A stretch of 64,000 bases of DNA from Candidatus Scatomorpha intestinavium. Its GTDB lineage: Bacteria > Bacillota > Clostridia > Oscillospirales > Oscillospiraceae. The notes beneath the pieces were generated by a model. It did not search any database, had not been told where the DNA came from, and saw only the letters and a list, made by a program, of their open reading frames with translations. Positions 1 through 8,221 of the stretch are shown one piece after another. The translations under genes were made by a program, and so were the position numbers. Location of the stretch: assembly GCA_018712985.1 (NCBI GenBank), contig DVGA01000041.1:1-64000 (forward strand), in the 5' to 3' direction. Numbering within the stretch: the stretch's first letter is position 1; every line of letters starts with the position of its first letter.

Positions 1-233
1 CCGCAGCGCATGGTGACGCCGGTGAGGCCGGCGAAGCTCTCCGGCGTGTTCTGCAGCAGCTCGGACCGGTCCTCTATGACCCCGCCGATGTAGTACGGCA
101 GGCCGCAGCCGGCGTACGAGATGTCCCGCTCCCGGGTGATCACAAGCACCTCGGCCTCGTTCCCCAGCTCGCGCTTTATCTTCGCCGCCGCCTTTGTCCC
201 AGCCGCCACAGCTCCTATTACTATTATCTTCAT
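1..233 (-). CDS. CoA-disulfide reductase / NADH oxidase-like flavoprotein (partial, N-terminus)
   Basis: Only the first ~77 residues lie in the window; the gene runs off the left edge. The start is an FAD-binding Rossmann strand (MKIIVIGAVAAGTKAAA), followed by the motif SYAGCGLPYYIGG with a single cysteine at residue 43. That Cys43 plus GLPYY pattern is the hallmark of the CoA-disulfide reductase / water-forming NADH oxidase branch of the pyridine-nucleotide disulfide oxidoreductases, which use one redox cysteine. The ATG has an AGGAGAAGG ribosome site just upstream. It is the third gene of a minus-strand operon behind the iron alcohol dehydrogenase and the isomerase-like gene, so it may recycle NAD(P)H or a thiol made by that pathway; this role is inference. 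Confidence 0.8.
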   Translation of the reverse strand, partial: MKIIVIGAVAAGTKAAAKIKRELGNEAEVLVITRERDISYAGCGLPYYIGGVIEDRSELLQNTPESFAGLTGVTMRC

Positions 234-261
234 GCTTTCCTTCTCCTGCTTCTTTCTTCTT

Positions 262-285
262 CCCCCGGCAATAAACCGCCGGGGG
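262..285 (-). other. Intercistronic hairpin
   Basis: An 8-bp perfect inverted repeat (CCCCCGGC and GCCGGGGG, 8-base loop) lies between the isomerase-like gene and the flavoprotein gene. No U-run follows on the minus strand, so it is more likely an mRNA-stabilising or processing hairpin than a terminator. Confidence 0.45.
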
Positions 286-293
286 AGGGGCGT

Positions 294-1721
294 TCAGGCT
301 TCAGTCCACTTGAAGCCCATTATTTTGGCGAAGTCGCGCAGCTCCGCGCGGAAATCCCCGGACACTATCGCGTAGTGTTGGGTTGTGCCGAAGGCGAGAA
401 GCCGGCTGAAGACCTCGCTCGCCGTGCCGGTGAGCATCTTGAGCCTGCCGTGGCAGAAGCTGGCGTGGAAGAAGTCCACATCCTGCGCCTCGGCAATGGT
501 GAAGGCCATTTTATAGCCGCCCTCGCCCTGGGAGAGGTGCAGCAGCGTTTTGACTCCGGGGGCGAGTACCTGCCAGGCAAAGGCCGCGCCGGGGTATTTC
601 ACATCGGCGTTGAGCAGACGGGTGTCCTTGGCGATGACGACCTTGGCCTCGGGGTCGGTGTAGTCGTTCGGCCCGCCGTGTCCCACGTCCACGAGGCCGG
701 TTTCGGGGTTGATATATCCAGGCTCGACAACCTGCGCGGGGCGGCCGGAGAGCAGGCGGAGGATATAGGCCGCCGTGCCGGCGCCGACGTCGCCCTCGGG
801 CGTCGCGGCTATGCCGTGCCCGCCGGGGCAGGGCAGGAAGCCGGGCCGCAGCCCGAGCTCGCGGTGCATTACGTTGTCAAGGTCGTTCATGACCACATAA
901 TCCGCGCCCATCGAGGCGGCGCAGCGGTCGACGGCGAGGGAGGCTCGCACGGACGCGGCGAGCTTGTCCTCGTCGACGTCGTCCATCACGCTGTAGCGGC
1001 TCTTGAGCTCGGCTACGGCGGAGGCGACGTCCCCGTCGCTCACATTGTCCATTTCGCGGCGAACGGTGGCGTTGGCGAGCACCTTCATCTCCGGGCCGAC
1101 GTAGCGGAAGAGGGAGAAGCCGTCCACATAAGTGGACCACATGACCTCGTGGTGGCGGGCGTAGTGCACGACCACAGCGTCCTTCAGCTTTGCGCGGACG
1201 TGTGCGGCGGCAAAGAAGGGCTTCGCGCGGGCCATCACCTCGTCCAGCGTCCCGAGCACGGTCTCGGCCATCGGCCTGTCCATCCGCGCGATGGAGCCGG
1301 AGGCCTGGAGCGAGCCGACAAGCCCGCGGACGGTGTTGGCGGCGACGCTGTCGTTGGCGCTGAAGGTGTTTTCAAAGGGTATGCGTTCCGGCACGACGCT
1401 GGCGAACAGCACCGGGAGCTCCGGCATGTCGCGTTCAAAGCGCATCCAGAGCGCGTCGGGCGCCCAGGAGAGGTACTGGACATACACGCCGTCCACGCGC
1501 TCGCTCATGAAGAGGGCCATGGCGCGGTCGAGGTCGGCGCGGTTATATACTATGCCGGCGCTCACGGTGTCGGCAAATTCGCCGAGCGCGCTGAGTGTGA
1601 GTTGCTCGGGGCGCTTCATGCGTTCCTCGTATGTCCCGTCCGGCGTGCCGGCGCCGGATTTGCGCAGGCCGTTGTTGCTGTAGAGCAGTACGCCGATTTT
1701 CGGCTTGCAGCAGTTGCTCAT
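294..1721 (-). CDS. L-fucose/L-arabinose isomerase family protein
   Basis: 475 residues, similar in length and architecture to the metal-dependent aldose-ketose isomerases of the FucI/AraA superfamily. The N-terminal half carries the PEERMKRPEQ-like region and substrate-domain sequence; the C-terminal half has TPEGDVGAG (E309, D311) and VGHGGP (H348), matching the places where the family keeps its Mn-binding Glu and a His-Gly motif. The canonical second metal-binding Asp region is hard to place (GYINPETG), so the substrate may not be fucose or arabinose. The gene follows the iron alcohol dehydrogenase by 14 bases and is clearly co-transcribed with it. Likely role: isomerisation of a sugar or sugar derivative in the pathway encoded by this island. 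Family assignment is fairly secure; the substrate is unknown. Confidence 0.75.
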   Translation of the reverse strand: MSNCCKPKIGVLLYSNNGLRKSGAGTPDGTYEERMKRPEQLTLSALGEFADTVSAGIVYNRADLDRAMALFMSERVDGVYVQYLSWAPDALWMRFERDMPELPVLFASVVPERIPFENTFSANDSVAANTVRGLVGSLQASGSIARMDRPMAETVLGTLDEVMARAKPFFAAAHVRAKLKDAVVVHYARHHEVMWSTYVDGFSLFRYVGPEMKVLANATVRREMDNVSDGDVASAVAELKSRYSVMDDVDEDKLAASVRASLAVDRCAASMGADYVVMNDLDNVMHRELGLRPGFLPCPGGHGIAATPEGDVGAGTAAYILRLLSGRPAQVVEPGYINPETGLVDVGHGGPNDYTDPEAKVVIAKDTRLLNADVKYPGAAFAWQVLAPGVKTLLHLSQGEGGYKMAFTIAEAQDVDFFHASFCHGRLKMLTGTASEVFSRLLAFGTTQHYAIVSGDFRAELRDFAKIMGFKWTEA

Positions 1722-1735
1722 GTGACTGCCCCCGT

Positions 1736-2887
1736 TCAGCGAGCGAGCTCGTAAATCTGGCGGATATCGTCGGGGCCGAGCTCCTGCATGTGGCCGACGT
1801 TGAGCTGGCAGAGCTCGTCGATGTCCTCGTCCTTCACGCCGAGCTCGGCGAGGGTGACGGGCATGCCGAGGGAGTGGTTGAACTCCTTCAGGCGGCGGAT
1901 GGCCTCAAGGACGGTGGCCTCGGGGTCGTACGGGTCGTAGTCGACGCCCCAGACCTTGGTGGCGTAGCGGATGAAGCGCGGCATGTTGTTCTTATAGACG
2001 TACTTCATCCAGGCGGGGCAGATGGTGGCGAGCCCGGCGCCGTGGGCGGAGTCGTACTTCGCGCCTATCATGACCTGGATGCGGTGGCAGGCGCTGTCCT
2101 GGATCCTGCCGACGCCGACGGTGTTGTTGTGGCTCATGACGCCGGCCCACATGATCTGCGCGCGGACATTGTAGTTATACGGGTCGCTGATGGCCTTGGG
2201 CCCGAGCTTTATCATGGTGCGGAGCAGGCCCTCGCAGAACTCGTCGGTGAACTCGTTGTCCTGAACGGGGGTAAAATAACGCTCGTGGGTGTGCATCATG
2301 ATGTCGACAACGCCGCAGGCCGTCTGATAGGCCGGAAGGGTGTATGTGAGCTCCGGATTCATGATGGCGAAGCGGGGGCGGATGCAGTCGTTGTTGCAGG
2401 CTGACTTGACCTTGAGCGCGTCGTTGTTCAGCACGCAGCTCGAGGAGCCCTCGCTGCCGGAGGCGGCGATGGTAACAATGGCGCCGACGGGCATCATCAC
2501 GGTCGGGTTCTTGGTGCGCAGGAAGTAATCCCACACGTCGCCGTCATAGAGAGCGCCGATGCCGATGCCCTTGGCGGTGTCGATGACGCTGCCGCCGCCG
2601 ATGGCGAGCAGGAAGTCCACTCCCTCGCGCTTGACTATCTCTATGCCCTCGCGAACGTGCTCGACCCTCGGGTTGGGCTGCGCGCCGCCGAAGTCGACGG
2701 TGGCGATGCCCTCGTCCTGGATGTACTGGCGGACACGGTCAAGGAGCCCGCTGCGGACCACGCTGCCGCCGCCGTAGACTATAAGGACCTTGGTCGCGCC
2801 CTGCTCGGCGCAGAGCTTGCCGACATTCTTCTCCTGGTCCTTGCCGAACACGAACTTGGTGGGGCAATAGAAAGTAAAGTTGTTCAT
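1736..2887 (-). CDS. Iron-containing alcohol dehydrogenase (NAD(P)H-dependent, BDH/YqhD-type)
   Basis: 383 residues from the ATG at 2887, chosen because GGAGGT sits directly upstream; an earlier in-frame start at 2938 lacks a ribosome site. The N-terminal Rossmann-like domain has YGGGS and AIGGGSVIDTAKGI, the cofactor signature of group III alcohol dehydrogenases. The C-terminal helical domain has GVVDIMMHTHERYF and DSACHRIQ...YDSAHGAG, holding the Asp and three His ligands for the divalent metal. The family reduces aldehydes to alcohols or the reverse in the cytoplasm. It is the first gene of the minus-strand operon, divergent from the LysR regulator, and probably acts on an aldehyde intermediate of the sugar-acid pathway (inference). 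Confidence 0.9.
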   Translation of the reverse strand: MNNFTFYCPTKFVFGKDQEKNVGKLCAEQGATKVLIVYGGGSVVRSGLLDRVRQYIQDEGIATVDFGGAQPNPRVEHVREGIEIVKREGVDFLLAIGGGSVIDTAKGIGIGALYDGDVWDYFLRTKNPTVMMPVGAIVTIAASGSEGSSSCVLNNDALKVKSACNNDCIRPRFAIMNPELTYTLPAYQTACGVVDIMMHTHERYFTPVQDNEFTDEFCEGLLRTMIKLGPKAISDPYNYNVRAQIMWAGVMSHNNTVGVGRIQDSACHRIQVMIGAKYDSAHGAGLATICPAWMKYVYKNNMPRFIRYATKVWGVDYDPYDPEATVLEAIRRLKEFNHSLGMPVTLAELGVKDEDIDELCQLNVGHMQELGPDDIRQIYELAR

Positions 2888-2997
2888 ATGCTTACCTCCA
2901 TCTTTAATGATCTTACTTATGGTTTTGGCCTCTTTCACTGCTATAACAATAACACAAGTGCGTGCAGAGAGACAAAGACCATTTTTTTATTGTATCC

Positions 2998-3012
2998 ATA
3001 ACATAATGTTAT
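2998..3012. promoter_or_regulatory. LysR-type operator candidate in the divergent intergenic region
   Basis: A perfect 7+1+7 palindrome, ATAACATAATGTTAT, lies in the 218-base region between the iron alcohol dehydrogenase (minus) and the LysR gene (plus). It contains the T-N11-A spacing (T2999, A3011) typical of LysR-family binding sites. Similar sites occur at 4008-4023 and 7016-7030. The rest of 2888-3105 is A+T-rich and shows no gene. Confidence 0.6.
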
Positions 3013-3105
3013 CTCAAAACGCGAATTGTTACGATTTAGCACTTTCTATTTTATAAATCTTGTGTCATAATGGGACAAAAAACTATTTCGACAGGGGGCA
3101 GGGTT

Positions 3106-4011
3106 ATGATAACCGAAAGACATCTGCGCGTTTTTTACGAAGTCTGCAAGCACATGAACATGACCAAGGCGTCCAAGGAGCTGTTCGTATCCCAGCCGGC
3201 GATAAGCAAGACGATACATGACATCGAGCAGGATTACGGCGTGAAGCTGTTCGAGCGCTGGAACAAGCAGCTCTATCTGACCCCGGAGGGGGCAACGCTG
3301 TACGAGTATTCCAAGCAGGCGGTGAACCTGCTGGACACCATCGACAAGAGCATGCAGGCGCGGAACGGCAAGGATATAATCCGCGTCGGCGCGAGCATAA
3401 CCATCGGGACGAGCATACTCGGCGAGATAGCAGCCGGCTTCTGCGCCGGGAACGCGGCGGTAAAGATAGAGGCGCTTGTGGACAGTACGCCGGTTATAGA
3501 GCAGGCGCTGCTGCAGGGGCAGATCGACCTTGCCTTTGTAGAGGGCCGTCTCGCAAGCCCGGAAATCAAGAGCGAGACGGTGGGTTGTACGGACATAGTG
3601 CTTGTCGTGGGCAGGCAGCACGAGCTGTACGGACGCGAAAATATCAAGCTTGAGGATCTGAGCGGCAGGGACTTCATCGTCCGCGAGAAGGGCAGCCGGA
3701 CGCGCGAGAAGTTTTCCATGGAAATGGAGCGGAACAATATACGCTGGAACCCGGCCTGGGAGTGCCACAACACGCAGACAATAAAGAACGCCGTGGACGC
3801 CGGGCTCGGCATCGGCGTGCTTAGCAAGCTTTCCGTCCGCAAAAGGCTCGAGAGCGGAAGGTTCAGGGCGCTGAACGTCTTTGACAAGCCGCTCGAGCTC
3901 TACATAAGGATGGCGTATGCCGAGAACAAGTATTTTTCGCAAAACCTCACCGCCTTCCGCGACTATGCAGTGGAACACGTCGGAATTCTGGCGATGGAGA
4001 AGAATACATAA
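3106..4011 (+). CDS. LysR-family transcriptional regulator
   Basis: 301 residues. The N-terminal winged helix is clear (MITERHLRVFYEVCKHMNM, then TKASKELFVSQPAISKTIHDIEQ), followed by a linker helix and a periplasmic-binding-like effector domain from about residue 90. The ATG at 3106 follows AGGGGGCAGGG; the earlier in-frame ATG at 3070 would add 12 residues before the conserved start of the fold. It is divergent from the iron alcohol dehydrogenase operon and immediately upstream of the aldolase/kinase genes, the usual position of a local pathway activator. Its effector is probably a pathway intermediate. Its stop codon overlaps a palindrome resembling the operator in its own promoter region. 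Confidence 0.93.
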   Translation: MITERHLRVFYEVCKHMNMTKASKELFVSQPAISKTIHDIEQDYGVKLFERWNKQLYLTPEGATLYEYSKQAVNLLDTIDKSMQARNGKDIIRVGASITIGTSILGEIAAGFCAGNAAVKIEALVDSTPVIEQALLQGQIDLAFVEGRLASPEIKSETVGCTDIVLVVGRQHELYGRENIKLEDLSGRDFIVREKGSRTREKFSMEMERNNIRWNPAWECHNTQTIKNAVDAGLGIGVLSKLSVRKRLESGRFRALNVFDKPLELYIRMAYAENKYFSQNLTAFRDYAVEHVGILAMEKNT

Positions 4012-4023
4012 CCTGCAGGTTAT
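4008..4023. promoter_or_regulatory. Second ATAAC...GTTAT palindrome, upstream of the aldolase gene
   Basis: ATAACCTGCAGGTTAT is a perfect 16-bp palindrome spanning the LysR stop codon and lying about 115 bases before the aldolase start. Its outer half-sites are identical to those of 2998-3012. It is a plausible LysR activation site for the aldolase-kinase unit. Confidence 0.5.
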
Positions 4024-4138
4024 GGACACGATTAGGAAACGGTATTTTTCATTTCTTTGCATGTGTGTTATGGTTTTATCACAAGCAGCACGTACGTACA
4101 ACCAACCACTATCAACAAACTAAAAGGAGAGCAGAGAA

Positions 4139-5029
4139 ATGGATGTAAAGAAGTTTTCTGGCGTTTACCCCGCGGTTATCACCCCCTTTGACGCCGACGG
4201 CGAGGTCGACGTAGCGAAACTTGAAAACTACATAAACTACCTGTCCGACAAGGTCGACGGCCTGTTTGTCGGCGGCTCCTACGGCTCCGGCCCCATAATG
4301 ACCGTTGCCCAGCGCAAGACCCTCGCCGAGGTGACCGTTAAGACCTGTGCCGGCCGCATCCCCGTCATCATGCACATCGGCACCACCAACCTCACCGACA
4401 CCATCGAGCTTGCCCAGCACGCCGAGAAGGTCGGCGCCGACGCGCTCGCCGCCGTCACCCCGTTCTACTACCGCCACACCCCCAACGTGATCAAGCAGTA
4501 TTACGTTGACCTTATAAAGAACGTCGACCTGCCTGTCATCGCCTACAACAACCCGAAGTACAGCAACTTCTGCATCAGCGGCGACTTCCTCGCCGAGCTG
4601 GCCGACATCGGCCTCGAGGGCGTGAAGGACTCCAGCGCCGACATCAGCCTGTTCTATGACTTCATGGCCAAGGTGAAGAAGGAGGGCTTCCTCTTCCTGA
4701 TAGGCTCCCAGACCCACCTTCTGCCCGCTGTCGTCGGCGGCGCCCACGGCTGCGTTTCCGGCCTGTCCAACGCCTTCCCCGGCTTCATCAAGGAGATCTA
4801 CACCAAGTGCAAGGAGGGCAAGTTCTCCGAGGCCCGCGACATGCAGCTCAAGGCCAACCTGCTCCGCAGCGTGACCGGCAGCGGCATCCCCGTGCCCTTC
4901 TATCACGCCGTCCTCCCGATGCTCGGCGTCGACATCGGCCTGCCGCGCCGCCCCTTCCTGCCGCTCCCGGCCGAGGAAGTAGAGCGCATCCGCAAGGCCC
5001 TCACCGAGACCCAGATGCTCATCGGCTGA
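4139..5029 (+). CDS. DapA/NanA-family class I aldolase (candidate 2-keto-3-deoxy-sugar-acid aldolase)
   Basis: 296 residues forming a single TIM-barrel of the dihydrodipicolinate synthase / N-acetylneuraminate lyase family. The Schiff-base lysine is K163 in GVKDSS and the catalytic tyrosine is Y136 in the YNNP motif. The pyruvate-carboxylate-binding loop, GGTTGE in DapA, reads GGSYGSGP (45-52) here, so it is probably not a lysine-biosynthetic DapA but a catabolic lyase that splits pyruvate from a 2-oxo acid. It is followed 39 bases later by a KdgK-like kinase, which supports a 2-keto-3-deoxygluconate or related substrate. The ATG is preceded by AAAGGAGAG. Substrate is inferred from context only. 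Confidence 0.85.
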   Translation: MDVKKFSGVYPAVITPFDADGEVDVAKLENYINYLSDKVDGLFVGGSYGSGPIMTVAQRKTLAEVTVKTCAGRIPVIMHIGTTNLTDTIELAQHAEKVGADALAAVTPFYYRHTPNVIKQYYVDLIKNVDLPVIAYNNPKYSNFCISGDFLAELADIGLEGVKDSSADISLFYDFMAKVKKEGFLFLIGSQTHLLPAVVGGAHGCVSGLSNAFPGFIKEIYTKCKEGKFSEARDMQLKANLLRSVTGSGIPVPFYHAVLPMLGVDIGLPRRPFLPLPAEEVERIRKALTETQMLIG

Positions 5030-5068
5030 GCGAATCAATCAACACGCAAAAGCAAGGAGTGATGCGAC

Positions 5069-6019
5069 ATGCCTGAACTCGTCACAATAGGCGAGACCAT
5101 GGTAGTCTTTGACAGCACCTCCGCCGGCCCGCTGCGCTATGCGAGCAGCTATACCTGCCACACAGGCGGCGCCGAAACCACCGTCGCGGTAGGAGTGGTC
5201 CGCCAGGGCCACTCCGCGGGCTGGATAAGCAGCCTCGGCGAGGATGAGTTCGGCATGCTCATCAGGCGCACCTTCATGGGCGAGGGAGTGGATCTCAGCC
5301 GCGTGGCGGCCGATCCCTCCCGCCCGACCGGCATATTCTTCCGCGAGGCCGTTGGCAACGGGGAGTACAGGAACTTCTATTACCGCAAAAATTCCGCCGC
5401 GAGCGCCATAAGCCCCGAGCAGTTGGACGAGGAGTACATCGCCTCGGCAAAATGGCTGCATCTGACGGGCATAACCATGGCCATAAGCGAGAGCGCGCTG
5501 GAAACCGTGCTACGCGCCGCGGAAATCGCAAGAGCGCACGGCGTGAAGGTCTGCTTCGACCCGAACCTGCGCCTCAAGATGTGGACGATAGAGGACGCCA
5601 GGCGCGCCATGGAGCGCATATGGCCGCTTGTCGACGTCGCCCTGCCCGGCGCGGAGGAGGGCGAGCAGCTTTTCGGCACTGCCGACCCTGACGCCATCGC
5701 CGAGGAGCTCAGCTCCCGCGGCGTGGGCTGCTCCATAGTAAAAATCGGCGCAGACGGCGCCATCGGCTATGAGAATGGAGAAAAGGTTGTATCGCCGGGC
5801 TTCAAGGTCAAGCACGTAGTCGACGCTTTCGGCGCCGGGGACTCCTTTGCCGCCGGTATAATTTCTGCGAGGCTGAAGGGCTGGGAGCTTGCCGAGCAGC
5901 TCAGATATGCCAACGCAATCGGCGCAATGGCGGTCTCTGCTCCCGGCAATATCGAGGCCGTGCCTACCCATGCCCAGGTGATGAAGTATCTCGCGGGCAA
6001 GGCTGCCGTCACCAGATAA
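5069..6019 (+). CDS. kdgK: PfkB-family sugar kinase, probable 2-dehydro-3-deoxygluconate kinase
   Basis: 316 residues of the ribokinase/PfkB fold. It opens with LVTIGETMVVF, has the substrate-lid motif THTGGAETTVAVG-like region near residues 30-42, and ends with the ATP/anion-hole motif DAFGAGDSFAAG (252-263), in which D258 is the catalytic base. The family phosphorylates 2-keto-3-deoxygluconate to KDPG when it sits with uronate genes. Placement directly after the aldolase, with a UxuB-like dehydrogenase further along, fits this role, but related kinases use 5-dehydro-2-deoxygluconate or tagatose-6-phosphate. Start at 5069 has AAGGAG 10 bases upstream. Confidence 0.8.
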   Translation: MPELVTIGETMVVFDSTSAGPLRYASSYTCHTGGAETTVAVGVVRQGHSAGWISSLGEDEFGMLIRRTFMGEGVDLSRVAADPSRPTGIFFREAVGNGEYRNFYYRKNSAASAISPEQLDEEYIASAKWLHLTGITMAISESALETVLRAAEIARAHGVKVCFDPNLRLKMWTIEDARRAMERIWPLVDVALPGAEEGEQLFGTADPDAIAEELSSRGVGCSIVKIGADGAIGYENGEKVVSPGFKVKHVVDAFGAGDSFAAGIISARLKGWELAEQLRYANAIGAMAVSAPGNIEAVPTHAQVMKYLAGKAAVTR

Positions 6020-6040
6020 ATCAGCGGCTTACGCCGCGTC

Positions 6041-6088
6041 AGGCCCCTGTGTCTGCGGACAAACCACAGATGCGGGGGCCTCGTTTTA
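6041..6088 (+). terminator. Imperfect hairpin with T-run after the kinase
   Basis: AGGCCCC...GGGGGCCT forms the base of a long imperfect stem (with G-U pairs, loop ACAAA) followed by CGTTTT. It lies between the kinase stop and the HAD gene ribosome site and could act as a partial terminator or attenuator. Confidence 0.5.
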
Positions 6089-6108
6089 CTCTGAGAGGGA
6101 GGATACTG

Positions 6109-7005
6109 ATGGAGAATTTCCCGGAGGGAGTCAGGCTGCCCGCGCGGCAGATAGAGGGCATAAAGCTCGTGGCCTGCGACATGGACGGAACAGCCCTGAA
6201 CGAGGACAAGGAGTTCAGCGAAGCTACGCTCGAGGCCTTCGCCGCCCTGAAAGACAGGGGGATAGCTTTCACGATAGTTTCGGCGAGGACGCCGTTCATG
6301 CTCGGCGTATTTTGCCGCCAGGCCGGGATCGGCGCGACGCCCGTAATCGCGCTCGAGGGCTCCGAGGTGATAAGCGCCGCCGGCGGCGAGCCGCTGTACG
6401 ACTGTCCGATAGCTCCTGCGGAGGCCGCGGAAATCTGTGCCCACTGCCACAAAGCGGGGATGGATTATACGATATACACAGCCAGAAACTGTTATCTCCG
6501 CCGCGACACGCGGCGCATGTGGCGGTTTGATCTCTACGACCGCACTGCGGCGGCCCACTCCGCCCCGCCGGTGCCGACAGCCGTATATGAGGAAACATCG
6601 CCGGAGGCGATCGCCGCCGAAAAAGTATACAAAATATTCATCGACAATCCGGATGATAAACAGCATGCGGAGCTGGAGGAATACCTGATCGCCTATCCCG
6701 ATGTGCGCACGGACTGCTCCGAGGGGCGCTCCATGTCCATAACGCGCCGGGAGGCCTCCAAGCGCGCCGCTCTTGAAATGCTCGCGCAGATGCTCGGGCT
6801 GAAGAGGGAGGAGGTCTGCTGCTTCGGCGACTGGCACAACGACGTGGGGATGCTCTCAGCCTTTCCAAATTCTGTCGCCATGCTCAACGGGGTGGAGGAG
6901 GCGAGAGCCGCCGCGGGGTATGTCACGCTGCCGAATTCGCAGGACGGCGTGGCGTTCTTTATACAACGCTACGTTCTCGGAAATACGGCCTGGCCGATGA
7001 GATGA
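6109..7005 (+). CDS. HAD-superfamily (Cof-type) hydrolase
   Basis: 298 residues from the ATG at 6109, which has GAGGGAGG upstream; a start at 6049 would lie inside the terminator-like hairpin. The nucleophile motif is ACDMDGTALN (D24, D26), followed by a Cof-type C2 cap and a C-terminal motif FGDWHNDVGML with the Mg-binding aspartates. This class dephosphorylates sugar phosphates or flavin/nucleotide phosphates in the cytoplasm. It follows the kinase on the same strand and may remove excess phosphorylated intermediate. Substrate cannot be told from sequence. Confidence 0.85.
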   Translation: MENFPEGVRLPARQIEGIKLVACDMDGTALNEDKEFSEATLEAFAALKDRGIAFTIVSARTPFMLGVFCRQAGIGATPVIALEGSEVISAAGGEPLYDCPIAPAEAAEICAHCHKAGMDYTIYTARNCYLRRDTRRMWRFDLYDRTAAAHSAPPVPTAVYEETSPEAIAAEKVYKIFIDNPDDKQHAELEEYLIAYPDVRTDCSEGRSMSITRREASKRAALEMLAQMLGLKREEVCCFGDWHNDVGMLSAFPNSVAMLNGVEEARAAAGYVTLPNSQDGVAFFIQRYVLGNTAWPMR

Positions 7006-7237
7006 CATTTTGTACATAACTTGAGGTAATAGAACCGATAAATTATTGGGATTATACAAATCGCAATTCATGTAGTATGATTTATACATAACAGGAGAGT
7101 TTTATAAGGTCATCAGTTGTGCATGTTGGTTAATATGCCAAATTGTTAAGAAATTATTGAAAATATCCCCGCATATCGAACATATCCGCCAGTTATGGCT
7201 GGCGGTCTGTTAATAAGAAAGTAGAAGGAGTGGTAAG
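7006..7237 (+). promoter_or_regulatory. Long A+T-rich leader with operator, -10 and hairpin
   Basis: This 232-base gap has no gene. It contains ATAACTTGAGGTAAT (7016-7030), a near-palindrome with the same ends as the two LysR sites; a possible -10 TATGAT (7076-7081) with no good -35, as expected for an activated promoter; and a 7-bp hairpin CCGCCAG/CTGGCGG (7186-7205) shortly before the ribosome site of the next gene. Confidence 0.45.
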
Positions 7238-8173
7238 ATGGGCTATAAGGTGTATATGGCCGAGGTTATACACCCCGATGCCGTGAAGAAGCTGAGCGAC
7301 TTCGCAGAGATCGTGGATAATTTTGACCACATCGAGGAATTGGATGGCATCCTGCTTCGCGCGCACCACCTGAACCGTGACCAGATTTCGCGGGCGAAAA
7401 AATGCAAGGTCATCGCGAGGCACGGCGTTGGGATGGACATATTGGATGTCGCCGCGTGTAAGGAGTTCGGCATCCCTATCGTTTATACCCCCGGCGCAAA
7501 CACGTTTTCCGTGGCCGAATTTGCCTTCACGATGGCGCTCTGCCTGATGAGAAACGTATACCAGACGGAATACATCCAGAAAACGCAGGGGTTCAAGGAG
7601 ATGGGGCCCGTCTCCCTCCGCGGAAACGAAATGCGCGGCAAGGTCGTCGGAATCGTCGGCGCTTCCGGGCGCATCGGCACTACGCTTGCCGGCATGTTCA
7701 AGGGAGCGTTCGGGTGCCAGATCTTGGGATATGCGCCGCATACGCCGGCAGAACGCCTGGCCGAAAAGGGCATTGAAAAGGTTGAGACGATCCCCGAGTT
7801 GATCTCCCGCAGCGACGTTGTGAGCATCAACTGCCCGCTGACGGACGAGACCCGCAACCTCTTCAACGCCGAGATGTTCAGCTATTTCAAGCCCAGCGCC
7901 ATACTGCTGAATACGGCGCGCGGCGCGATCGTTGACGAGAATGCTCTGTACGACGCGCTGACCACCGGGAAGCTGAGGGCTTGCGGCTCGGACGTGTTCG
8001 TGGACGAAGCCACTTCCTTCACCAACCCGCTGAACAAGCTGGACAACTTTATAGGTTTCCCGCATGTCGCCGCGAACACCCAGGAGTCGATGTACAACAT
8101 GGCCATGTGGGCCGTGGAAGGGCTCATCGACGTGATCGAAGGCCGGGAACCGAAGTATTTGTATAAGTATTGA
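7238..8173 (+). CDS. D-isomer-specific 2-hydroxyacid dehydrogenase (SerA-like)
   Basis: 311 residues. It has the split catalytic domain around a Rossmann core with GIVGASGRIG as the NAD-binding loop. The three catalytic residues of the family are recognisable: Arg in LLNTARGAIVDE, Glu in DVFVDEAT and His in FPHVAANTQES. Members oxidise or reduce 2-hydroxy/2-oxo acids such as 3-phosphoglycerate, glycerate or hydroxypyruvate. Without a C-terminal ACT domain and in this context it is more likely catabolic than serine-biosynthetic. The ATG has AAGGAG nine bases upstream. It heads the unit that continues with the TRAP transporter. Confidence 0.88.
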   Translation: MGYKVYMAEVIHPDAVKKLSDFAEIVDNFDHIEELDGILLRAHHLNRDQISRAKKCKVIARHGVGMDILDVAACKEFGIPIVYTPGANTFSVAEFAFTMALCLMRNVYQTEYIQKTQGFKEMGPVSLRGNEMRGKVVGIVGASGRIGTTLAGMFKGAFGCQILGYAPHTPAERLAEKGIEKVETIPELISRSDVVSINCPLTDETRNLFNAEMFSYFKPSAILLNTARGAIVDENALYDALTTGKLRACGSDVFVDEATSFTNPLNKLDNFIGFPHVAANTQESMYNMAMWAVEGLIDVIEGREPKYLYKY

Positions 8174-8221
8174 ATGCCGTGCGCAAATCAGCTAACAAAA
8201 ACTTAAAAAGGAGAACATGGT

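Noticed and set aside
375-1754. A 459-codon plus-strand frame over the isomerase gene
   Set aside because: Composition is His/Ala/Gly-rich nonsense typical of a shadow; the minus frame matches a known family.
4139-5029. Lysine-biosynthetic DapA
   Set aside because: The GGTTGE loop is replaced and the neighbours are sugar-acid genes, not lysine genes.
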